Shown: in pieces, positions 24,491 through 32,748 of the stretch
How positions within the stretch are numbered: the stretch's first letter is position 1
Layout of the letters: each line of letters starts with the position of its first letter
Source: Candidatus Kuenenia stuttgartensis
GTDB taxonomy: Bacteria > Planctomycetota > JAKEIC01 > DYIT01
Direction of reading: 5' to 3'
Length of the DNA: 43,559 nt
Assembly: GCA_020723505.1 (NCBI GenBank)
Contig: DYIT01000023.1
Coordinates: forward strand, 7,279-50,837
The notes under the pieces: generated by a model
The model's input: only the letters and a program-made list of their open reading frames with translations
Databases searched by the model: none
Told to the model about the DNA's origin: nothing
Translations under genes and position numbers: made by a program

Positions 24491-24526
24491 AACCGCCGCC
24501 GCCCCACGGGCAGGCGGCGGTTTTGT
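24491..24526 (+). terminator. Terminator running into the comB-tatC start
   Basis: AACCGCCGCC (24491-24500) pairs with 24513-24522, an inner GCCC/GGGC extends the stem, and TTTTGTT follows. It ends about five bases before the ATG of the next gene. Confidence 0.75.
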
Positions 24527-24531
24527 TAATC

Positions 24532-26358
24532 ATGCGGACGCTTCATCTTCTTTTCACTCCGGCTGAGCTCGACCCTGCCTCGTTCAGGGGCAGGATTTTC
24601 CTCCCGGTGGACGCGCTGAGGGCCACCACCTGCATTGCGCAGGCCATCGCCTCGGGATGCGTCGAACTCTATCCCTTCGACTCGCCGTACACGCTGGAAC
24701 TGTTCTCGAGGGCCCTGCCCAAGGGCTCGTATGTGACGGCCATGGAAAGGGAATGCAAGCGGGTGGAGGGCGCGGACCTCGGGAACTCGCCCGCCGAGTT
24801 CTCGCCCGCCGCATGCGCAGGCAGGAAAGTCCTCATGTCCACCTCCAACGGTTCGCCGCTCATAAAGTCGCTCGAGGGGGCCGAGGAGGTCATAGCGCTC
24901 TCGTTCCCCAATCTGATTGCGGTCGCCGAACGCCTTGCGGCGATTGACGCGGCCGGCGTGGTCGTCTGCGCCGGCTGGAAGGGCGCATTCGCCATGGAGG
25001 ACGCCCTTTGCGGCGGAGCGCTGGCCTCCGAGCTCAAGGCCAGGAATCCAGGCCTGGTTCTCACCGAGGCGGCAAGGACGGCGATGGGCCTCTATGAGGC
25101 GCGCAAGGCCGATCTGAAGGCCGCGTTGTGGGAATCCGAGTCCGGCAGGAGGCTGAGGGCAATCGGCTTCGATTCCGACATCGATCTCTGCTCCCGAATC
25201 GGGACGATTTCCGCCGTCCCGCAGGGGAAAGGGATTCCAATCAGGTTCAGCGAATACGGAAATGCGGCCCGCCCTCATGCGGCCGCGGCGAAGCGCGGGC
25301 ATTCGGACCCCGAGACGGGAGCGGGTCCCGGGCCCGGGCCAGGCGCAGCCCCCCTGCCGCTCGCCAGGGACGCATCCCAGCCGGGCGCCCCGGGGCAGCC
25401 TTCCCCCGCGACCGGCGGGGCAAAAGGCGCGGAGCCGGTCCCCGGAGCCGCTCCGCAGAAATCGCCGGGAGGCGGAGGGGCGCAGGGCAAGGGCGCCGGC
25501 GCGGGCGACGAGGCGGTGGAGCGGAAGATGACACTGGGCCAGCACTTGAACGAGCTCCGGCGGAAGCTCATCTTCTCAATCCTGATTATCCTGGCGGCAT
25601 TCGTGGTCTGCTTCCTGTTCAGCGAGGAGATAGTCAGTCTGCTCATAAGGCCGATCGACGCCGCCTTCACGAGGGTGGCCATGCGCGACGCCGTTGCGGA
25701 GGCGGAGAGCAGGGGAGCGAAGCCTCCGGAGGGTCCGGAACTCGAAGCCGAGGCCGCCCGTCTTAAAGGGAAGATAATCGCGTTCAAGCCGGAGGAGATC
25801 TTCATGGGATACGTGAAGATTTCCCTTCTTGCCGGCCTGTTCGTCTCTTCGCCGCTTTGGATGTGGCAGATTTGGAGCTTCGTCGCCGCCGGGCTCTACA
25901 GGCGCGAGCGGAGGTACGTCTTCGTTTTCGCCCCGGCCGTCTTCGTCTTCTTCTCGATGGGCGTCGTGTTCCTGTACTTCGTGCTCCTTCCCATCGGCCT
26001 CGGTTTCCTCCTCGGATTCGGGCAGAACGCGATTTTCTGGCGCAGCGTCTCCTTCGGATCGTACGTGAACTTCTTCCTGCTGTTCTCCATCCTGATGGGA
26101 GTCGTCTTCCAGATGCCGCTCGTGATGCTGTTCCTCACCAAGGCGGGAATCGTGAGCCCCAAGGCCTTCTCGGGCAAGAGGAGGCACATCATCGTTGCGA
26201 TATTCGTCGTCGCGGCGGTAATCACGCCGCCCGACGTGGTCTCTCAGATTCTCGTGGCGGTTCCGCTCATGTTCCTCTTCGAGCTAGGGCTGATCCTGTC
26301 GAAGATAGCCTACGTGAGGCAGGTCGAACCTGCCGGGGTTCAAAGGAAGGCCGCATGA
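24532..26358 (+). CDS. tatC: ComB-TatC fusion: 2-phosphosulfolactate phosphatase-like domain joined to Sec-independent translocase TatC
   Basis: 608 residues from the ATG at 24532 (a TTG at 24523 would add three). Residues 1-240 are a ComB-family domain: VDALRATTCIAQAI, LGNSPAEF, STSNGS and VCAG..FAMEDALCGGAL. ComB hydrolyses 2-phosphosulfolactate in coenzyme M synthesis in methanogens; its bacterial role is less certain. Residues ~241-325 are a Gly/Pro/Ala linker. Residues ~333-608 are TatC: MTLGQHLNELRRKL, six membrane helices, KPEEIFMGYVKISLLAG, YRRERRY and ITPPDVVSQ. TatC has a cytosolic N-terminus, so the phosphatase would sit in the cytosol. No tatA/tatB is in the window. An internal ATG at 25528 with GGTGGAG before it might also give free TatC. 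It overlaps the next gene by ATGA. Confidence 0.87.
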   Translation: MRTLHLLFTPAELDPASFRGRIFLPVDALRATTCIAQAIASGCVELYPFDSPYTLELFSRALPKGSYVTAMERECKRVEGADLGNSPAEFSPAACAGRKVLMSTSNGSPLIKSLEGAEEVIALSFPNLIAVAERLAAIDAAGVVVCAGWKGAFAMEDALCGGALASELKARNPGLVLTEAARTAMGLYEARKADLKAALWESESGRRLRAIGFDSDIDLCSRIGTISAVPQGKGIPIRFSEYGNAARPHAAAAKRGHSDPETGAGPGPGPGAAPLPLARDASQPGAPGQPSPATGGAKGAEPVPGAAPQKSPGGGGAQGKGAGAGDEAVERKMTLGQHLNELRRKLIFSILIILAAFVVCFLFSEEIVSLLIRPIDAAFTRVAMRDAVAEAESRGAKPPEGPELEAEAARLKGKIIAFKPEEIFMGYVKISLLAGLFVSSPLWMWQIWSFVAAGLYRRERRYVFVFAPAVFVFFSMGVVFLYFVLLPIGLGFLLGFGQNAIFWRSVSFGSYVNFFLLFSILMGVVFQMPLVMLFLTKAGIVSPKAFSGKRRHIIVAIFVVAAVITPPDVVSQILVAVPLMFLFELGLILSKIAYVRQVEPAGVQRKAA

Positions 26359-27395
26359 AGCTCTGTCTTCTGGGACTTGAGGGATCCGGGAAGTCGACGC
26401 TTTTCAGATGCCTGACGCACGGGTTCTCGACGACGGAGGGAAGGCTCGCGGGGATGGCTTTCTCTATGTCTTCCGTGGCCGTCCCGGACCAGAGGCTCGA
26501 CGAGCTCAGGGCGGCCCTCAATCCGGCGAAGTGCACGCCATCGCAGGTCGAGATGTACGATTTTCCCGGCCTCGCGTCCGCGTCCGAAGCCGGCTCCCAG
26601 GTCCTGGCGGCAGCGAGGGAGTCCGACTGCCTGGTCCTGGTCATGCGCGACTTCGAGAACCAATCGTATCCCCATCCGGCAGGCTCGGTTGACCGCCTCC
26701 GGGACGAGGACGACCTCCGCACCCTCCTAGCGCTCTCGGATTTGGAGGCCATCGAAAAGAGGATGGAGAAGCTCAAGGCCTCTGTGCTGAGGCCGACCGA
26801 GAAGCAGAAGGAGGAGAAGAGGGAGCTCGAGATTCTCAAGGGATTCAAGGACATCTTCGACAAGGGCGGGACGCTGGCGGGCGCGGAGCTGGCCGAGGAC
26901 GACGATCGGATTATCAGGGGATTCCGTTTCCTGACTCGCAAGCCGCTGGTGAAGGTGCTCAACGTGTCGGAATCGGACGCGTCCAGGCCTGCGCCGCAGG
27001 GATACTCCGCGATTTGCGCGAAGGGCGAAGCCGACATACTCGACCTCGACGAGGCTGAAAGGGGGGAGTTCATAGAGGCGCTCGGGATTGGGGCGCTCAA
27101 GGCCGAGTCGGTGGTTCGGGAAGCCTATGGAGCCCTGGGTCTGGTCACCTTCTACACCACGGCGTCCGACGAACTTCGGGCCTGGACGGTCACCAGGGGG
27201 GCATCCGCACAGGCGGCCGCGGGGAGGATACACACGGACATGGAACGGGGGTTCATAAGGGCGGAGGTGGCGCCCTGGAACGAGGTGGCGGCGTCCGCCC
27301 GGGAAGGAAGGTCAAGGCAGGGGCTTTTCCGGCTGGAAGGCAAGGGGTACGAGGTCAGGGACGGGGACGTCATCACGTTCAGGTTCTCGGCGTGA
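26355..27395 (+). CDS. ychF: YchF/OLA1-like P-loop ATPase with TGS domain
   Basis: 346 residues from the ATG at 26355, which overlaps the tatC stop (ATGA) and follows GGAAGG; the longer open frame in this register is a shadow of tatC. Features are the P-loop GLEGSGKST (7-15, where typical YchF has G-x-P-N-V-G-K-S-T), DFPGLASASEAGS in switch II, SVDRLRDEDD, NVSE in place of the NKxD base motif, and a C-terminal TGS domain (LVTFYTT..ELRAWTV to GYEVRDGDVITFRF). YchF proteins bind ATP as well as or instead of GTP and associate with ribosomes and redox stress control. This is a divergent member: the P-loop and several switch residues differ. Confidence 0.8.
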   Translation: MKLCLLGLEGSGKSTLFRCLTHGFSTTEGRLAGMAFSMSSVAVPDQRLDELRAALNPAKCTPSQVEMYDFPGLASASEAGSQVLAAARESDCLVLVMRDFENQSYPHPAGSVDRLRDEDDLRTLLALSDLEAIEKRMEKLKASVLRPTEKQKEEKRELEILKGFKDIFDKGGTLAGAELAEDDDRIIRGFRFLTRKPLVKVLNVSESDASRPAPQGYSAICAKGEADILDLDEAERGEFIEALGIGALKAESVVREAYGALGLVTFYTTASDELRAWTVTRGASAQAAAGRIHTDMERGFIRAEVAPWNEVAASAREGRSRQGLFRLEGKGYEVRDGDVITFRFSA

Positions 27396-27408
27396 AAGGC
27401 AGGACGAA

Positions 27409-27945
27409 GTGGAGAGCAAGGAATCCGGCCTGTGGCGCGAAGCGCGCGAATCGGCGTCCAATCTCGCGGCCCTGCTCGAAAGGACCGGGACCACGATTGC
27501 GCTCGCGGAATCCTGCACCGGCGGGCTGGTCGGATATCTCCTCACCGCCGTGCCCGGCATATCGAGGTTCTTCCTGCAGGGGTTCGTAACGTATTCGAAC
27601 GCCTCGAAGACCTCAATGCTGGGGGTGGACGCGGCGTTAATCGAGGACCGGGGGGCGGTCAGCCGGGAGGTGGCCGAAGCCATGGCTCGCGGGGCGGCCA
27701 GGGCGTCCGGAGCCGCCATGGCAATCTCGGTCACGGGCGTGGCCGGGCCTTCGGGAGGCGCTTCGGAAAAGCCCGTAGGCCTCGTGTGGATTGCCGTCTC
27801 ATGCAACGGAGAGGTGGCGGCGTCATGCCGTGAATTCGGGACTCTGGGCAGGGAGGAAATCCGGCTTCTTTCCGCAGCCGCCGCCCTGGGAGAGGCGTCG
27901 GAGCTGCTCGCCAGGGCATTCAGGCATCCCGAGGCGCCGGAATAG
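27409..27945 (+). CDS. pncC: Nicotinamide-nucleotide amidohydrolase (CinA C-terminal type)
   Basis: 178 residues from a GTG start (AGGA nine bases upstream). It corresponds to the stand-alone CinA C-terminal domain: AESCTGG with the nucleophile Ser35, SVTGVAGPSGG and KPVGLVWIAV. The enzyme deamidates nicotinamide mononucleotide to nicotinic acid mononucleotide, recycling NMN released by NAD-dependent DNA ligase. The N-terminal MoCF-like domain of full CinA is absent. The gene begins 13 nt after the ychF-like stop, so it is likely the last gene of the comB-tatC transcript. Confidence 0.9.
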   Translation: MESKESGLWREARESASNLAALLERTGTTIALAESCTGGLVGYLLTAVPGISRFFLQGFVTYSNASKTSMLGVDAALIEDRGAVSREVAEAMARGAARASGAAMAISVTGVAGPSGGASEKPVGLVWIAVSCNGEVAASCREFGTLGREEIRLLSAAAALGEASELLARAFRHPEAPE

Positions 27946-27959
27946 CAGCTGAAATATCC

Positions 27960-27988
27960 TTGACACGCGGGATGCGCGCGCATAATAT
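27960..27988 (+). promoter_or_regulatory. Near-consensus promoter of tRNA-Gln
   Basis: TTGACA (27960-27965), a 17-bp spacer and TAATAT (27983-27988) lie 56 bp before the tRNA. Confidence 0.8.
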
Positions 27989-28044
27989 GCCGGGTTACAC
28001 CTGACGTAACAAAGGAAAGTACCCGCGAGGGGGATGGTCCTTAT

Positions 28045-28116
28045 TACCCGGTGGTGTAACTGGCAACACTAGAGATTTTGGTTCTCTCATTCGTGGTTCG
28101 AATCCACGCCGGGTAA
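28045..28116 (+). tRNA. tRNA-Gln (anticodon TTG)
   Basis: 72-nt cloverleaf: acceptor TACCCGG/CCGGGTA with discriminator A, D arm GTGT/ACAC, anticodon stem AGAGA/TCTCT with loop TTTTGGT giving TTG, and T arm CGTGG-TTCGAAT-CCACG. CCA is not encoded. It has its own promoter and terminator. Confidence 0.95.
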
Positions 28117-28125
28117 TTCAAAAGC

Positions 28126-28152
28126 CGTCCCACCCCGCGGGTGGGACGTTTT
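28126..28152 (+). terminator. Terminator after tRNA-Gln
   Basis: A perfect 10-bp stem, CGTCCCACCC/GGGTGGGACG, with loop CGC is followed by TTTTCATTTT. Confidence 0.9.
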
Positions 28153-28182
28153 CATTTTCCTCTGCGTCAAACGGGAGCCGGA

Positions 28183-29454
28183 ATGGGATTCGACGCGGTT
28201 ATTCTAGCTGCGGGGAGGGGGGTCCGGATGAAATCGGACCTGCCCAAGGTCCTCCATGCCGTCGCGGGCAAGCCGGTCGTCCTGCATGTGGCCGAGGCGG
28301 TCGGCAGGCTGAATCCCGGCAGGATTGTGGTAGTGGTCGGCCCCGGGCAGGAAGCGGTCAGGAACGCGCTGGCGGCCGTGCCGCGAGTCGAGTTCGCCGT
28401 TCAGCATGAGCCGAGAGGCACGGGCGACGCCCTGAGATGCGCGCTTTCGGCGGCGAGGATGACCGGGACTCTGCTTCTCCTGCCCGGCGACACGCCGTTG
28501 ATAAGGCCGGAGATGCTTGCGGAATTCATGGAGTTCCACGCCGGAGCGGGGGCGGCAATCAGCGTGCTCACGTTCATTCCGCCCGGCCCGGGCAGGTACG
28601 GGAGGATAATCAGGGACGAATCCGGGGCCATCAAGGCGATAGTGGAGGCGTCCGACGCAGGCGCGGGGGAATCGGGCGTGCGGGAAGTGAACTCGGGAAT
28701 CTACTGCATGGATGCCGTATGCGCGGCGGCCATGGTCGGGAAGATAGGGACCGCGAACGCCCAAAGCGAGTTCTACGTCACGGACCTCGTATCGATGATG
28801 AGGCATGCAGGAAAAGGCGCGGCAGCGCACGTGAGCTCATGCCCCGGGGATTTGGCCGGGATAAACACGAGGGCGGAGCTCGCGGAGGCCGGCCGGGCGA
28901 TGTCCGCAAGGGTAAAGGACATGCTCATGGAGAACGGGGTCACCATCGTCGACCCCGCTTCCACGTGGATTGAATGCGGCGTGGAGGTAGGGCGCGACAC
29001 GGTCATCTGGCCATTCAGCGTCCTGAGGACCGGCGTCCGCGTCGGGAGCCGGTGCAGGGTGGGTCCATTCGCCCATCTGCGCGAGGGCACTGTAATAGAG
29101 GACGGGGCTGAGGCGGGCGCGTTCACGGAGATGAAGGCATCCAGGCTCGGGAAAGGCAGCAAGGCGCTGCACCTTGCCTATCTCGGCGACGCGGACGTTG
29201 GCGAAGGGGCGAACGTCGGCGCAGGGACGATAACGGCCAACTTCGACGGCAAGAGGAAGCACAGGACGGTCATCGGCGACCGCTGCAGCATAGGAAGCGG
29301 CACCTTGTTGGTAGCGCCCGTTTCCGTCGGCGAGGGATCTACGACCGGCGCCGGCGCCGTCGTGACAAGGGACGTTCCTCCGGGCGCGACCGTTGTGGGC
29401 GTGCCGGCGAGACCTCTCGTGAAGAGCGGGAAGGGAGGCGGAAGCGATGATTAA
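28183..29454 (+). CDS. glmU: Bifunctional GlmU: GlcN-1-P acetyltransferase / GlcNAc-1-P uridylyltransferase
   Basis: 423 residues from the ATG at 28183 (GGGAG upstream); a GTG at 28141 lies inside the terminator and is rejected. The N-terminal uridylyltransferase carries LAAGRGVRMKSDLPKVLH, GTGDALR and NAQSEFYVTDLV. The C-terminal left-handed beta-helix carries HLAYLGDADVGEGANVG and GAGTITANFDGKRKHRT, including the catalytic His. It makes UDP-GlcNAc, the precursor for peptidoglycan and lipid A, the latter used by LpxA and LpxC encoded downstream. It is the first gene of the long housekeeping run and overlaps prs by 8 nt. It is slightly shorter than E. coli GlmU (456). Confidence 0.95.
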   Translation: MGFDAVILAAGRGVRMKSDLPKVLHAVAGKPVVLHVAEAVGRLNPGRIVVVVGPGQEAVRNALAAVPRVEFAVQHEPRGTGDALRCALSAARMTGTLLLLPGDTPLIRPEMLAEFMEFHAGAGAAISVLTFIPPGPGRYGRIIRDESGAIKAIVEASDAGAGESGVREVNSGIYCMDAVCAAAMVGKIGTANAQSEFYVTDLVSMMRHAGKGAAAHVSSCPGDLAGINTRAELAEAGRAMSARVKDMLMENGVTIVDPASTWIECGVEVGRDTVIWPFSVLRTGVRVGSRCRVGPFAHLREGTVIEDGAEAGAFTEMKASRLGKGSKALHLAYLGDADVGEGANVGAGTITANFDGKRKHRTVIGDRCSIGSGTLLVAPVSVGEGSTTGAGAVVTRDVPPGATVVGVPARPLVKSGKGGGSDD

Positions 29455-30388
29455 CCGTGGAATGAAGATATTCGCCGGAAACGCGAACATCGAGCTGGCC
29501 AAGGCCGTGGCGCAAGAGCTCGGCATCGAGCTGGGCAAGGCGCAGGTCGGGAAGTTCCCGGACGGCGAGATTAACATCAAGATCGACGAGGACGTGAGGG
29601 GCCGCGACACGTTCATCTTCCAGCCTACGTGCCCGCCCGTGAACCAGAATCTCATGGAGCTGCTCATACTGATTGACTGCCTGAAGCGCGCCTCGGCCTC
29701 GAGGATTACGGCGGTCATACCGTACTTCGGCTATGCGAGGAAGGACCGCAAGGACGAGGGCAGGGTGCCGATTACGGCCAAGCTCGTGGCGGACCTCATC
29801 GCCAAGGCGGGAGCGGACAGGGTGCTCACGATGGAGCTCCACGCCCCGCAGATTCAGGGGTTCTTCGACATCCCGGTCGATCACATGTTCTCGTCGCCGG
29901 TCTTCCTGCGCAAGTTCAAGGAGATGGCCATACCGAACCTCGTGGTCGTCGCGCCGGACGTGGGCGGGGTGAAGATGGCCCGGGCGTACTCGAAGTCGCT
30001 CAAGGCGGACCTGGCCATCGTCGACAAGCGCCGGGTCTCCCCGGAATCCGCCGAGGTCTACAACGTCATAGGCGACGTCAAGGGAAAGACCGTCCTCATG
30101 GTCGACGACATGCTCGCAACGGGCGGCACGGTCGCGGAGGCGGCGCAAATCCTCCGCAGGCAGGGCGCGAAGGACGTCTACGTCAGCGCGACGCATCCGG
30201 TCCTGTGCGGGCCGGCGGTCGAGCGGCTCACCGCCGCCCCCATTTCCGAAATCTACGTCACCGACTCAATCCCCATCGAGGGGAAGGAGATGGACAAGAT
30301 GAAAGTGGTGACCGTGGCGCCTCTGCTCGCCGAGGCGATACGCAGAATTCACATGAGCGAGTCCATCAGCCAGCTTTTCGAAACCTGA
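29447..30388 (+). CDS. prs: Ribose-phosphate pyrophosphokinase
   Basis: 313 residues, normal length for bacterial PRPP synthetase. Motifs are GKFPDGEINI, PYFGYARKDRK (ATP site), MELHAPQIQGFF, KRRV (catalytic flexible loop) and the PRPP-binding VDDMLATGGT. It converts ribose-5-phosphate and ATP to PRPP for purines, pyrimidines, NAD, His and Trp. It overlaps glmU, so the two are translationally coupled; the glmU-prs-rplY-pth order is common in bacteria. Confidence 0.97.
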   Translation: MINRGMKIFAGNANIELAKAVAQELGIELGKAQVGKFPDGEINIKIDEDVRGRDTFIFQPTCPPVNQNLMELLILIDCLKRASASRITAVIPYFGYARKDRKDEGRVPITAKLVADLIAKAGADRVLTMELHAPQIQGFFDIPVDHMFSSPVFLRKFKEMAIPNLVVVAPDVGGVKMARAYSKSLKADLAIVDKRRVSPESAEVYNVIGDVKGKTVLMVDDMLATGGTVAEAAQILRRQGAKDVYVSATHPVLCGPAVERLTAAPISEIYVTDSIPIEGKEMDKMKVVTVAPLLAEAIRRIHMSESISQLFET

Positions 30389-30408
30389 AACATCTGGAAG
30401 GAGAGGAC

Positions 30409-31068
30409 ATGGCAGAGCAAGGTCTTCTACAGGCCCGTCTGAGGGATAGGACGGGGACGCCGGCGTCCCGGAGGCTCAGGCGCGAAGGAAGAGTGCCGGT
30501 CGTTGTTTATGGGGCAGGCCTGGTGCCCAGGCACCTCTGGGTCGTGCACAAGGACCTCCAGAAGGAAATCGCGCTCGGCCAGCGCATATTTTCGCTGAAG
30601 GTCGAGGACGGCGACGAGATTATGACGGTCATCAAGGAAGTCCAGATGGACATTTACCAGGAGGCCATAATCCACGCCGATTTCCTGAAGGTGGAAGCGA
30701 ACATCGAAATCGATGTGCACGTGAACGTTGAGCTGCGCGGCACTCCGGCGGGCGAAAAGGACGGGGGACGGATTGACCAGCCCATCCGCAAGCTTACGGT
30801 CCAATGCCTCCCGTCGGATATACCCGACAGGCTCACCCTGGACGTCTCGGCCCTGAAAATCGGCGACACCCTCTCCGTGGCCGACATCCCCCTGCCTCCG
30901 GGCATAAAGGTCAAGGAGGAAGGCGGGCTGGTCGTGTGCTCGGTCCAGCCTCCCAAGGGCGAGGAGACCGTGGCGCCCGTCGAAGGCGAGGAAGTCAAGG
31001 AGCCGGAACTCATCGGCAGGGAAAAGAAGGAGGACGAGGAGGAGGAAGGGGAGGAGGAGAAGAAGTAG
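30409..31068 (+). CDS. rplY: Ribosomal protein L25 (long CTC form)
   Basis: 219 residues from the ATG at 30409 (AAGGAGAGG upstream; the open frame before it shadows prs). The N-terminal L25 domain binds 5S rRNA (RRLRREGRVPVVVYG, HADFL). The second domain is that of the CTC/TL5 long form (DVHVNVELRGTPAG to VSALKIGDTL). The protein ends in a very acidic tail, KKEDEEEEGEEEKK, the opposite of most ribosomal proteins. It sits 20 nt after prs and 26 nt before pth. Confidence 0.95.
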   Translation: MAEQGLLQARLRDRTGTPASRRLRREGRVPVVVYGAGLVPRHLWVVHKDLQKEIALGQRIFSLKVEDGDEIMTVIKEVQMDIYQEAIIHADFLKVEANIEIDVHVNVELRGTPAGEKDGGRIDQPIRKLTVQCLPSDIPDRLTLDVSALKIGDTLSVADIPLPPGIKVKEEGGLVVCSVQPPKGEETVAPVEGEEVKEPELIGREKKEDEEEEGEEEKK

Positions 31069-31094
31069 AAATCCCCTTCCCCGGCCTTCATGCC

Positions 31095-31673
31095 ATGAAG
31101 ATAGTAGCCGGACTAGGCAACCCTGGAGCTTCATTCGCAGGTACGCGGCATAACGCAGGGTTCGCCGTGCTGGACAGGGTGGCGGCCAGGGAGGGCGCCG
31201 TATTCGGGACATCGAGGTTCATGGGGCAGGCCGCCCTGGCCAGCATAGGCGGGGAAAGGGTGCTGCTTCTCAAGCCCGGGACGATGATGAACCTCTCGGG
31301 ACTTTCGGTGGCTGGGGCGGCCGGTTTCTACAAGGTCGGGCCCGAGGGGGTGCTGGTGGTCGTGGACGACATGGACCTTCCGCTCGGCAGGCTGAGGGCG
31401 AGGCCGGGCGGGAGCAGCGCAGGACACAAGGGGCTCGATTCGGTCATCGCCGGGATGGGGACCGAGGACGTCCCGAGGCTCAAGGTGGGCATAGGAAGGG
31501 ATCCTCTTGTCGAGGGAAGGAGTCACGTGCTCGGGAAGTTCACGCCTGCGGAAGCCGCGATTGCGGATTCGGCTTTCGGGCGGGCTTGCGAGGCCGTTGT
31601 CGTATGGGTCGCGTCCGGGATGGACGAGTGCATGAACAGGTTCAACGCCGCCGCCGGCGTGGAAGGCGGCTAG
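31095..31673 (+). CDS. pth: Peptidyl-tRNA hydrolase
   Basis: 192 residues from the ATG at 31095; the frame is open through rplY but homology begins here (MKIVAGLGNPG). Catalytic residues are Asn9, His19 (TRHNAGF), Asn66 (MMNLSG) and Asp91 (VDDMDLP), with GGSSAGHKGLDS for tRNA contact. It frees tRNA from peptidyl-tRNA dropped by ribosomes. No clear ribosome site is visible, so translation may depend on coupling with rplY 26 nt upstream. Confidence 0.95.
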   Translation: MKIVAGLGNPGASFAGTRHNAGFAVLDRVAAREGAVFGTSRFMGQAALASIGGERVLLLKPGTMMNLSGLSVAGAAGFYKVGPEGVLVVVDDMDLPLGRLRARPGGSSAGHKGLDSVIAGMGTEDVPRLKVGIGRDPLVEGRSHVLGKFTPAEAAIADSAFGRACEAVVVWVASGMDECMNRFNAAAGVEGG

Positions 31674-31692
31674 TTTAGGAGACAATGCGGAG

Positions 31693-32172
31693 ATGGAAAA
31701 CAGCGAGGTCAAGGACGGGAAGAAAGTCTACGAAGGGATGTTCATCCTGAAGGCGTCGTCGGCGGGCAAGGACTGGGCCAAGGTATCGGGCGACGTGAGG
31801 AAGCTCATCGAGTCGCACGGAGCCGAGGTCGTCCTGATGGACAAATGGGACGAATGCAAGCTCGCGTACGACATCAAGAAGCAGAACAAGGGGGTGTATC
31901 TACTGGCATATTTCAAGATGCCCCCCTCCGAGGTGAGCCCGCTGAAAAGGGAGGTCGAGCTCTCGAGCGTCATACTGAGGATGCTTCTCCTCAACTGCAA
32001 GGGGCCCGTCGAGGGGAAGACGATTAAACGGCCCGTCTCCGACGAAGGCATTCCGGAACGCGGTCCTGCGAGGGAGGCACGGAGGGACGGCGAGGACGCG
32101 GGGGACGATGCCCCGGGCAAGGGCCGCCACGGCAGGCTGCCGGGGGTGCTCGACGATCCGGAGAGGGTCTAA
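31693..32172 (+). CDS. rpsF: Ribosomal protein S6
   Basis: 159 residues. The S6 core fills about 10-115: YEGMFIL at the start, DKWDECKLAYDIKKQNKGVYLLAYF in the middle and RMLLLN at the end of the sheet. A ~45-residue charged, probably disordered tail (Arg/Asp/Gly-rich) extends beyond the usual ~95-135 length. S6 binds S18 on the 30S platform; both genes flank ssb here, the classic rpsF-ssb-rpsR order. AGGAG lies 12 nt upstream of the ATG. Confidence 0.95.
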   Translation: MENSEVKDGKKVYEGMFILKASSAGKDWAKVSGDVRKLIESHGAEVVLMDKWDECKLAYDIKKQNKGVYLLAYFKMPPSEVSPLKREVELSSVILRMLLLNCKGPVEGKTIKRPVSDEGIPERGPAREARRDGEDAGDDAPGKGRHGRLPGVLDDPERV

Positions 32173-32244
32173 TCGGCCGCGTTCCGACAGATGCGCTCGA
32201 TGCCGGATTCGGCTCCAGAAACCAGGACTTCACGGGAGGTTGAC

Positions 32245-32736
32245 ATGGCGAACTTGAACAAGGTCTTTCTGATAGGGCGTCTCACGCGCGATCCGGAACT
32301 CAGGTACACGCAGAACGGAACGGCCGTCGTCGAGTTCGGCCTGGCGGTCAACAGGAACTACACGACCGCCGACGGCCAGAAGAAGGAGGACACGTGCTTC
32401 GTCACGGTCATCATGTGGCAGAAGAAGGCCGAAATAATCTCGCAGTACATGCGCAAGGGCAGGCAGATATTCATCGAGGGCAGGCTTGAGCTCGACTCGT
32501 GGGAGACTCCTGACAAGCAGAAGCGGTCGAAGCTCAGGGTCGTGGGCAGCAACTTCCAGTTCCTCGGCCCCCCGCCGGAAGACAAGGGCGAATCCAGGCC
32601 GCAGCAGGCGGCCGGATACGCGCCGGCCCAGCCCGGGCAGGGGTCCGGACCGGCGCAGGCCAAGCCCGCGGCGGAAATCGAGGAGGAGAAATATCAAGAG
32701 GACATGGGCATTTCCGACGACGACGTCCCGTTTTAA
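32245..32736 (+). CDS. ssb: Single-stranded DNA-binding protein
   Basis: 163 residues from the ATG at 32245 (GGGAGG upstream; the ATG at 32191 lacks a ribosome site). The OB fold spans about 1-108 (NKVFLIGRLTRDPELRYT, VNRNY, FVTVIMWQKKAE, IFIEGRL). A Gln/Pro/Gly linker follows, and the acidic tip DDDVPF recruits replication and repair partners. It protects single strands at the fork and acts with DnaB encoded 0.9 kb downstream. Confidence 0.97.
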   Translation: MANLNKVFLIGRLTRDPELRYTQNGTAVVEFGLAVNRNYTTADGQKKEDTCFVTVIMWQKKAEIISQYMRKGRQIFIEGRLELDSWETPDKQKRSKLRVVGSNFQFLGPPPEDKGESRPQQAAGYAPAQPGQGSGPAQAKPAAEIEEEKYQEDMGISDDDVPF

Positions 32737-32748
32737 CAGGAGGCTCAA

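Noticed and set aside
25857-26354. Extension of the YchF-like frame upstream of 26355
   Set aside because: It overlaps the TatC membrane helices in another frame and translates to Arg-rich sequence; the P-loop starts right after the ATG at 26355.
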